Part shown: positions 7,038-11,595 of the stretch, piece after piece
How the letters are laid out: every line of letters starts with the position of its first letter
Position numbering within the stretch: position 1 is the stretch's first letter
Assembly (NCBI GenBank): GCA_903927415.1
Contig: CAIYMZ010000149.1
Location: 1-11,595, forward strand
From: an uncultured Alphaproteobacteria bacterium
GTDB lineage: Bacteria; Pseudomonadota; Alphaproteobacteria; Rickettsiales; UBA1997
Reading direction: 5' to 3'
Length of the DNA stretch: 11,595 nucleotides
The notes under the pieces: generated by a model
Databases searched by the model: none
What the model was told of the DNA's origin: nothing
The model's input: only the letters and a program-made list of their open reading frames with translations
Translations under genes and position numbers: made by a program

Positions 7038-7862
7038 ATGCGCACCATCCAAGTTCAAAATATAAAAATTGCGAACAACCTTCCATTCACGTTAATTGCG
7101 GGTCCATGCCAGACTGAATCTCTTCCACACAGCTTGATGATTGCCGAAAATATCAAAGAAATTTGCGACCGTCTCAGCATAAATTTCATCTACAAATCAT
7201 CTTTCGACAAAGCGAATCGATCTAGCATTGGCGGGGAGCGCGGCGCTGGTTTAGAAAAAACTTTACCAATTTTTGCCGCCGTAAAAAAACAATTTGGCTG
7301 CCCAATCATCACCGACATTCACAGTGAAAAACATTGTGAAATTTTGGGAAAACGCGACGAGGTTGACATCTTGCAAGTGCCGGCATTCCTCTGTCGCCAG
7401 ACTGATTTGCTTGAAGCCGCCGCAAAAAGTGGCAAGGTAATTAACATCAAAAAAGGTCAATTTTTGGCGCCGTGGGATGCGGTAAATATTGTCAAAAAAA
7501 TGGATCACTTCGGAAATCAAAACGTGATGCTGACTGAACGCGGAGTTAGCTTCGGATACAACACCCTAGTATCCGACATGCGCTCGCTGCCAATCATGGC
7601 CAAGACTGGCTGCCCAGTTGTTTTCGATGCCACCCATTCAGTTCAGCAACCGGGAGGACTCGGCGGCGCCAGCGGCGGTCAGCGCGAGTTCGTCGAAACT
7701 TTAGCCTGTGCCGCAGTTGCTGTTGGCGTTGCTGCAGTTTTCATGGAAGTGCATCAAGATCCAGACAATGCACCATCTGACGGGCCTTGCATGGTGCGCT
7801 TGGATGCTCTCGAAAAGCTTTTGACGAAGATGAAAAAGTTAGATGAAGTTGTGAAAAGCTAA
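7038..7862 (+). CDS. kdsA: 3-deoxy-8-phosphooctulonate synthase (Kdo-8-phosphate synthase), metal-dependent class
   Basis: Condenses phosphoenolpyruvate with arabinose-5-phosphate to Kdo-8-phosphate, the committed step to Kdo in the lipopolysaccharide inner core; a cytoplasmic TIM barrel. The 274 residues match the family length. Visible are the N-terminal LIAGPCQTES (19-28), YKSSFDKANRSS (52-63), IITDIHS (90-96), the GGxGGxSGGQREFV segment (206-219) and MEVHQDPDNAPSDGP (236-250). C24 sits where metal-dependent enzymes have cysteine and metal-independent ones such as E. coli have asparagine. With H200, E237 and D248 it reproduces the metal-ligand set of the Aquifex enzyme (C11, H185, E222, D233), with the same 37- and 11-residue spacings between the last three. 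I infer a metal-dependent enzyme. No clear ribosome binding site precedes the ATG. No other Kdo gene is in the window. Confidence 0.96.
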   Translation: MRTIQVQNIKIANNLPFTLIAGPCQTESLPHSLMIAENIKEICDRLSINFIYKSSFDKANRSSIGGERGAGLEKTLPIFAAVKKQFGCPIITDIHSEKHCEILGKRDEVDILQVPAFLCRQTDLLEAAAKSGKVINIKKGQFLAPWDAVNIVKKMDHFGNQNVMLTERGVSFGYNTLVSDMRSLPIMAKTGCPVVFDATHSVQQPGGLGGASGGQREFVETLACAAVAVGVAAVFMEVHQDPDNAPSDGPCMVRLDALEKLLTKMKKLDEVVKS

Positions 7863-7896
7863 ATCCTCTCGTGTTACTACTACACTCTCTAACTGC

Positions 7897-7964
7897 GTCA
7901 TTCCCGCGAAGGCGGGAATCCAGGAAAATTAAAAACGCTGGATTCCCGCCTTCGCGGGAATGAC
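7897..7964. repeat. Intergenic nested palindromic repeat, dRS3-like core
   Basis: Perfect 27-bp inverted repeats (7897-7923 and 7938-7964) flank a 14-base AT-rich loop. Each arm contains ATTCCCGCGAAGGCGGGAAT, itself an 8-bp hairpin with a GAAG loop, so the element can fold as one long stem or as two small hairpins. The core fits the ATTCCC-N8-GGGAAT form known as dRS3 in Neisseria; similar repeats occur in other proteobacteria. It lies between kdsA and the response regulator. An A-rich rather than T-rich stretch follows it on the plus strand, so it does not look like a standard terminator for kdsA. Confidence 0.85.
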
Positions 7965-7993
7965 AAAAAAATAAAGAAATTCTCGAAAATTTT

Positions 7994-8671
7994 ATGACAA
8001 AAAAACTCCATCACCTCCTCGTAATCGATGACGACACGCGCCTACGCACCCTGCTCGGACGCTTCCTCGACGAAAATGGTTTTAATGTTTCGCTCGCCAA
8101 AGACACCGAAGAAGCGCGAAAATTAATGCCAGAAACGCTGTTCGATTTGCTGATCGTCGACGTAATGATGCCGAATGAAAATGGCGTCGAGTTCACGAAT
8201 TCTGTCCGCAAAAATTCCCGAATTCCAATCGTAATGCTCACCGCCCGCGGCGAATTTGACGACCGCATCAAAGGCCTCGAGGCTGGCGCTGACGACTATT
8301 TACAAAAACCATTCGAACCAAAAGAGCTGCTCCTACGCATCAATAATATTTTAAAAAGAATGAGTGTCGTGAGCGATCCCGAAAACATCTGCCGCTTCGG
8401 CGAATTCAGTTTTAACTTCGCCGAATCACGTTTGAAAAAAGGCGAAGAATTTATCCACATCACTGACTCTGAAGCAAAAATTTTAAACATTTTGTGCAAA
8501 GAAAAAGGTAATGCGGTGAGTCGCGAAAAACTCTCCTCTCTCTGCGGCGGCATTGACGACAGAAGCATTGACGTGCAAATCACGCGACTGAGAAAAAAAC
8601 TCGAGGCCAATCCGAAACAACCGAATTATTTGCAGACGGTGAGGAATCATGGGTATGTGCTCTACGGCTAA
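7994..8671 (+). CDS. OmpR/PhoB-family response regulator
   Basis: A two-component transcription factor: phosphorylation of an N-terminal receiver domain controls DNA binding by a C-terminal winged helix. The receiver (about 6-120) has the acidic pocket IDDD (11-14), phospho-acceptor D56 in LLIVDVMMP, T83 in MLTA, and K105 in YLQKPFEP; all functional residues are present. The winged helix (about 130-225) has the recognition-helix pattern RSIDVQITRLRKKLE and the ending YLQTVRNHGYVLYG, typical of OmpR-type regulators and like alphaproteobacterial PetR or OmpR regulators. The 225 residues are of normal length. No histidine kinase is in the window, so its partner is elsewhere; the target genes cannot be told. 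It lies 131 bases after kdsA across a palindromic repeat and is followed by terminators. No strong ribosome binding site is visible. Confidence 0.94.
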   Translation: MTKKLHHLLVIDDDTRLRTLLGRFLDENGFNVSLAKDTEEARKLMPETLFDLLIVDVMMPNENGVEFTNSVRKNSRIPIVMLTARGEFDDRIKGLEAGADDYLQKPFEPKELLLRINNILKRMSVVSDPENICRFGEFSFNFAESRLKKGEEFIHITDSEAKILNILCKEKGNAVSREKLSSLCGGIDDRSIDVQITRLRKKLEANPKQPNYLQTVRNHGYVLYG

Positions 8672-8698
8672 ACAAGTTTTTTGAATTTCAATTTTAAC

Positions 8699-8741
8699 AA
8701 AAAAACCTCGTCAGAAATTTTTTTCTGAGCGAGGTTTTTTT
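8699..8741. terminator. Bidirectional terminator after the response regulator
   Basis: A stem of CCTCGTCAG (8706-8714) with CTGAGCGAGG (8725-8734, one bulged base) around a T-rich loop, preceded by an A run and followed by a seven-T run. It lies 28 bases past the response regulator stop and works in principle on both strands. Confidence 0.85.
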
Positions 8742-8753
8742 GTACAGAAAATC

Positions 8754-8779
8754 AAAAAGTCGCCGCGCGGCGACTTTTT
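8754..8779. terminator. Perfect 26-bp palindrome, second bidirectional terminator
   Basis: AAAAAGTCGCCGC followed directly by its exact reverse complement: a very GC-rich stem flanked by five A and five T. It has terminator form on both strands. It is only 12 bases beyond the first terminator, so it is a backup or ends a transcript arriving on the minus strand. Confidence 0.75.
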
Positions 8780-8860
8780 AAAAAATCACTCTTCAAGCCA
8801 GTAAATTCAATGCTTTAAGGCTGGTACGAATTTTTAGGAAAATTGCAGAATTGGCACAAA

Positions 8861-8898
8861 AAAAATGGACTTACGTTTCGCGACGTAAGTCCATTTTT
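8861..8898. terminator. Terminator of the DUF4143 ATPase gene (bidirectional)
   Basis: Perfect 16-bp arms (8861-8876 and 8883-8898; core ATGGACTTACGT) around the loop TTCGCG. On the minus strand the stem lies 22 bases past the ATPase stop and runs into a long T tract, a strong intrinsic terminator for that gene. It also has a T tract on the plus strand. The 81 bases between it and the second terminator hold no gene that I can see. Confidence 0.88.
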
Positions 8899-8920
8899 CT
8901 TCGGGTTACGATCAAAAAAT

Positions 8921-10069
8921 TTAATTTTTTACCAACCTCCCCGCCCACAATTCCTCAACAAAACTTTTCCAATTCATCACTTCAATTTTTCCGACCTTGC
9001 GGGCGATTGAGTCTTGGCTGACGAGGATGTAGCGCTTAAGAATTTTTTCTTCGGCTAAATATTTTAAGCCCGTCAAATATCTTTCTGAGACTGATTTTGT
9101 TGATTTGATTTCAATGGCGATTTCGTCGCCGATTAATAAATCGACCTCGTGTCCGTTCTTAGAGCGCCAATAGCTGATGTCTTTTTTTATTCGCATGTAA
9201 CTCAGGTAAGACTTCACTTCTAGAATCAAAAAATGCTCAAAAGATTGTCCGTAAATTTCTGAAATCGGATCGATTTTTTTGATGCCAGCGAGTGTGTTTC
9301 TGACACCAACATCAAAAAAATAAAACTTCGCCGTGCCAATGGCCTTGCGCTTTTTCGACTTAGTCCAAGCTGTCAACATGAATCCAATTAGGGTGTCTTG
9401 TAAAATCTGGTAATATTCGCGAACCGTTGAGAGCGGCACTCCCGTGTCACTAGCGATTTTAGAAAAATTTAACATTTGCCCACTAGTCAAAGCCGCAACC
9501 TGCAAAAAACGCGAGAAGGCGGGGATTTTTCTGACGAAAGATTCAGCCTGAATTTCTTCGCGCAAATAAGTGTGAACGTAGGCGTCAAGCTCTTCTTCAG
9601 GATATTCACTACCGTAAACCGCTGGCAAACCACCGAATTGTAAATAGCGCGCGAGGTTAAATTTTGTTATTTCCTTGGTTGTAAGTGCAAAAAGATTTGC
9701 CTGCCAAGCCCTTCCAGCAAGCAGGTTCACGCCCTTACCACGAAGTTTTCTGGTGCTGCTTCCCGTTAATAAAAAAGTTAATTTTTTTGATTCGATTAAG
9801 TCGTGAACTTCGTTAAGTAATTCTGGAATGCGCTGAATTTCATCAATCACAATCAGCTTTTTTTTTGACGCCGCAATCATCTCACGAATTTGTGTCGGAT
9901 TTGCACTTAAACGTAAGTAAATTTCGGAGTTAAGTAGGTTGATGATTAGAGCTTCTGCAGCCAGCTGTTTCTTGATTAGGTGAGTTTTTCCGACGGCGCG
10001 TGGACCAAAAAGAAATACAGATTTTTTCTTTAAAATTGCAACAAGGTTTAATGCTCTTTCATACTTCAT
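8921..10069 (-). CDS. AAA-type ATPase with DUF4143 C-terminal domain
   Basis: A 382-residue protein of the widespread AAA/DUF4143 family, whose cellular role is poorly known. The N-terminal ATPase has Walker A GPRAVGKT (22-29), Walker B LIVIDE (72-77), sensor-like LLTGSS (100-105) and the family run LRGKGVNLLAGRAW (109-122). A middle helix-turn-helix-like segment (about 201-222, FSKIASDTGVPLSTVREYY) follows. The C-terminal part has the pattern EVDLLIGDEIAIEIKS (308-323), with D310, E320 and K322 spaced like a PD-(D/E)XK nuclease-type core; activity is not proven. The gene stands alone between a strong terminator and a promoter region with paired repeats, and such genes are often scattered and horizontally moved. 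No ribosome binding site is obvious. A direct role in defence or toxin control cannot be claimed from sequence. Confidence 0.9.
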   Translation of the reverse strand: MKYERALNLVAILKKKSVFLFGPRAVGKTHLIKKQLAAEALIINLLNSEIYLRLSANPTQIREMIAASKKKLIVIDEIQRIPELLNEVHDLIESKKLTFLLTGSSTRKLRGKGVNLLAGRAWQANLFALTTKEITKFNLARYLQFGGLPAVYGSEYPEEELDAYVHTYLREEIQAESFVRKIPAFSRFLQVAALTSGQMLNFSKIASDTGVPLSTVREYYQILQDTLIGFMLTAWTKSKKRKAIGTAKFYFFDVGVRNTLAGIKKIDPISEIYGQSFEHFLILEVKSYLSYMRIKKDISYWRSKNGHEVDLLIGDEIAIEIKSTKSVSERYLTGLKYLAEEKILKRYILVSQDSIARKVGKIEVMNWKSFVEELWAGRLVKN

Positions 10070-10099
10070 AAAAGGATGATTTATTAAAGAATTGATGCA

Positions 10100-10159
10100 G
10101 ATAATCTGCGGTAGAAATGCTAATTATCAAGATAATCTGTGGTGGGAATGTTAATTATC
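10100..10159. repeat. Two 29-bp direct repeats with inverted ends upstream of the ATPase
   Basis: Units at 10100-10128 and 10131-10159 agree at 25 of 29 positions, with a 31-bp period and a 2-base gap. Each begins GATAATCTG and ends AATTATC, so its ends (GATAAT and ATTATC) are inverted repeats. This is the form of paired operator sites bound by a dimeric regulator. Confidence 0.75.
10101..10130 (-). promoter_or_regulatory. Candidate promoter of the DUF4143 ATPase gene
   Basis: On the minus strand a -35-like TTGATA (10125-10130) and a -10-like GATTAT (10101-10106) are 18 bases apart, placing a transcript start roughly 25 bases before the ATG at 10069. Both boxes fall on the first 29-bp repeat and the gap between repeats, so a protein bound there would compete with polymerase. 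The -10 match is only fair. Confidence 0.4.
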
Positions 10160-10187
10160 TGAATAATTTTTGAGAAAGATTGTCTAT

Positions 10188-10589
10188 CTACAACGTCGAG
10201 GAAATAAAAAATCGCACCAATTTTTTGTCATCTTGCTTCACAAATTCGATTTCTAATTTTTCTTTTTCGCGTCTGAAGCTCGCACTGTTTTCAATATTTT
10301 TTACCAAGACCCAGCCCATTTGTGGCAGGGTTTTTAAATAAAAATTTCTAACTTTTTTTAATTCAATTTTGGTTTCGTAACTCGATGAAATTATGCTGCC
10401 TAAATCCGAATCAAATCCCAAACTTTCTTCGTTCATTTTTTCCATTCCAACTAAAAGTGGAATATCTTCACTGCCCTGAACAAACTCTTCAGAAGCTTGC
10501 TCTTCAACGATTTCAGACTTTGAAAAAAAAATTTGTGAGCAGGAAGAAAGCAAAAATAAAATTGAGATAAACGCTAAATTTTTTTTCAT
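10188..10589 (-). CDS. Small conserved lipoprotein of unknown function
   Basis: A 133-residue protein starting MKKNLAFISILFLLSSC, a lipoprotein signal with lipobox LSSC and lipidated Cys17, so it is exported and membrane-anchored. An acidic, probably flexible stretch follows (about 25-50), then a small folded part with VRNFYLKTLPQMGWVLV and a last strand pair (KLEIEFV, LVRFFIS). The FYxKTLPQxGW pattern is one I associate with hypothetical lipoproteins of alphaproteobacteria, from memory only; no function is known to me. ATG 10589 is chosen over 10613 because it begins the signal peptide and has AGAGG at 5 bases; the longer form would overlap mutM. It starts 2 bases after the mutM stop, so the two genes are an operon. 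Confidence 0.8.
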   Translation of the reverse strand: MKKNLAFISILFLLSSCSQIFFSKSEIVEEQASEEFVQGSEDIPLLVGMEKMNEESLGFDSDLGSIISSSYETKIELKKVRNFYLKTLPQMGWVLVKNIENSASFRREKEKLEIEFVKQDDKKLVRFFISSTL

Positions 10590-10591
10590 AA

Positions 10592-11503
10592 TTACCTCTG
10601 ACAAGTTGAACAATAAAAGCTCGAACGACCGTTCTGCACGATCTTTTCGATCACAGTATTACAATGCAAACAATTTTCCGACGCACGTCCGTAAACGCGA
10701 AATGTATTTTGAAAATTTCCTAAATTTCCTGAAGCGGTGACGTAATCTGAAATTGAGGAGCCGCCAAGTTTGATCGCTTTTTTCAGAATTTTTTTAATCG
10801 AGCTCACGAGTTTTTTTATTTCATTTTCCTTGAGCGACGAAGCAGTACGCAGCGGTGAAATTCCTGAGTCGAACAGGGATTCATTGATGTAAATATTTCC
10901 GACACCAACAACAATTTTATTGTCCATCATCGCCGTTTTAATATTCATTTTTTTGTCGCATAATTTTTTGCGCAGCAGAGCAAAATTAAATTTATTCGAC
11001 AGCGGTTCGACGCCAAGCTGCACCAACATTTTGTGATTTTTTAAATTTTTTGTTGCGACCAAATCGACAAATCCAAATCGCCGCGGATCGTTGAAAATCA
11101 AATGTGAACCGTCGGTGAATTCGAGTGCGAAGTGATCGTGTTTTTTACCGCACCACATCATCCTTGGCCGCCGTAGGCGAGCCGAGGATCTCGTGAGTTT
11201 GGCTGTGGAGTTTGAACTCATGAGATCCTCGGCGCTTTGCGCCAAGGATGACGGCGTGGGGTTTATCGTAATTTTCCCACTCATCCCCAAATGCAAAATC
11301 AGCGAGTTTTTGTTGGAAAAATGAATGAGTAAGTAGCGCGCCCTTCTTTCAAGCTGCAAAATCGTCGCACCTTTTAAGCCTTGCAAATCAAGGCTCGAAT
11401 CGATTCGTAATTTTTTTTCTGAACGAAAAACTTTCTGAATTCTTCTGCCAATTAAATTTCCTAATCCGCGGCAGATCGTTTCAACTTCTGGTAATTCAGG
11501 CAT
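10592..11503 (-). CDS. mutM: Formamidopyrimidine-DNA glycosylase (Fpg/MutM) with an in-frame palindromic insertion
   Basis: Removes oxidised purines such as 8-oxoguanine and nicks the abasic site in base excision repair. The start is fixed by MPELPEVET: P2 is the Schiff-base nucleophile and E3 the acid. Also visible are the intercalating M74 in HLGMSG, NDPRRFGF (138-145), the H2TH region with GVGNIYINE (200-208), and a C-terminal zinc finger with C278, C281, C298, C301 and the catalytic arginine R293 in QNGRSSFYC. Two oddities: the lysine of the RRAKYLL motif (K57 in E. coli) is arginine (R56, RRARYLL), and about 32 residues near 84-115, between KITIN and KKHDHF, come from the palindrome at 11158-11251. 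Length is 303 against about 270. No frame break is present, so the enzyme may still be made. The lipoprotein gene follows in the same operon. Confidence 0.94.
   Translation of the reverse strand: MPELPEVETICRGLGNLIGRRIQKVFRSEKKLRIDSSLDLQGLKGATILQLERRARYLLIHFSNKNSLILHLGMSGKITINPTPSSLAQSAEDLMSSNSTAKLTRSSARLRRPRMMWCGKKHDHFALEFTDGSHLIFNDPRRFGFVDLVATKNLKNHKMLVQLGVEPLSNKFNFALLRKKLCDKKMNIKTAMMDNKIVVGVGNIYINESLFDSGISPLRTASSLKENEIKKLVSSIKKILKKAIKLGGSSISDYVTASGNLGNFQNTFRVYGRASENCLHCNTVIEKIVQNGRSSFYCSTCQR
10594..10599 (-). promoter_or_regulatory. Ribosome binding site of the lipoprotein gene
   Basis: AGAGGT on the minus strand overlaps the last base of the mutM TAA (10592-10594) and lies 4-5 bases before ATG 10589. 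It fixes the lipoprotein start and suggests reinitiation by ribosomes leaving mutM. Confidence 0.65.
11158..11251. repeat. 94-bp palindromic element inserted in frame in mutM
   Basis: Imperfect inverted repeats (about 11158-11199 and 11215-11251) begin with matching 10-bp ends TCATCCTTGG and CCAAGGATGA. They share GAGGATCTC followed by (A/G)TGAGTT around a 15-base loop. Each arm also holds a small GC-rich hairpin (GGCGC-AAA-GCGCC on one side, a longer variant on the other), so the arms differ in length by about 5 bases. It encodes about 32 residues of MutM. Exact insertion boundaries are unclear, as I see no convincing target duplication. Confidence 0.82.
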
Positions 11504-11540
11504 TTTGATTTAAATTTTTTTAGAGTATTTTTCGAGATGG

Positions 11541-11595
11541 ACCCCGTCATAAGGGCGGGGTGACAACTCACACTCAGTGTCACCCCGCCCTTATG
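11541..11595. repeat. GC-rich nested palindromic repeat cut by the right edge
   Basis: Perfect 17-bp inverted repeats at 11548-11564 and 11579-11595 (CATAAGGGCGGGGTGAC and its complement). The left arm is itself part of a hairpin, ACCCCG (11541-11546) with CGGGGT (11556-11561). The matching outer part of the right arm should lie just beyond the window. It lies upstream of mutM, whose start is 38 bases from its left end. Confidence 0.75.

Noticed and set aside
7897..7964. Palindrome as an intrinsic terminator of kdsA
   Set aside because: The strong stem is followed on the plus strand by A residues rather than T residues, and the repeat has the features of a dispersed element.
8296..8610. Minus-strand 104-codon frame inside the response regulator
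   Set aside because: Antisense shadow of a clear OmpR-type regulator with no ribosome binding site or domain.
8780..8860. Small RNA gene between the second and third terminators
   Set aside because: Only a weak AGCC/GGCT pairing and no clear promoter were seen, too little to call a gene.
10100..10159. Possible CRISPR-like repeats
   Set aside because: Only two units, 25 of 29 positions identical, separated by 2 bases. There are no spacers and no cas genes.

Overview
The window carries ten intact protein genes, one gene tail cut by the left edge, and four palindromic repeat elements. It is AT-rich, with long A and T runs and lysine-rich proteins, apart from a GC-rich stub at the left edge. 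KdsA (Kdo for lipopolysaccharide), BamD (outer-membrane protein assembly) and two lipoprotein signals show a Gram-negative (diderm) cell. Palindromic elements sitting in frame inside protein genes recall the Rickettsia palindromic elements, and the response regulator resembles alphaproteobacterial OmpR/PetR types. My best guess is an AT-rich alphaproteobacterium, perhaps near Rickettsiales or Holosporales, but HisD and BioA argue against a strongly reduced Rickettsia-like metabolism. The lineage is an inference.

Layout. (1) 1-3394, plus strand: tail of an unidentified GC-rich gene, then hisD, bamD and bioA, tightly packed (bamD and bioA overlap as ATGA). (2) 3467-6954, minus strand: an M48 membrane metalloprotease, a long-chain acyl-CoA synthetase starting on the base after the protease stop codon, and a small SpoIIAA/STAS-like protein; probably one operon. 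The synthetase carries a 54-codon palindromic insertion. (3) 7038-8671, plus strand: kdsA (metal-dependent class), a nested palindromic repeat, and an OmpR-type response regulator with no kinase beside it. (4) 8672-8920: a convergent gap with three bidirectional terminators. (5) 8921-10069, minus strand: an AAA ATPase of the DUF4143 type, preceded by two 29-bp repeats lying over its likely promoter. (6) 10188-11503, minus strand: mutM (Fpg) and a small lipoprotein 2 bases downstream; mutM also carries an in-frame palindromic insertion. (7) A fourth palindromic repeat runs off the right edge.

The genes are mostly unrelated housekeeping functions: histidine and biotin synthesis, LPS synthesis, outer-membrane assembly, base excision repair. 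The most striking content is the repeats. Two have been absorbed into enzymes without breaking the frame, and three share a design in which each arm of the palindrome is itself a hairpin. For the element in the acyl-CoA synthetase, removing it with one copy of a TA dinucleotide restores an uninterrupted enzyme sequence, which points to insertion at a TA site. No RNA gene, CRISPR array or intact insertion sequence was found, and no gene-free stretch exceeds 300 bases.
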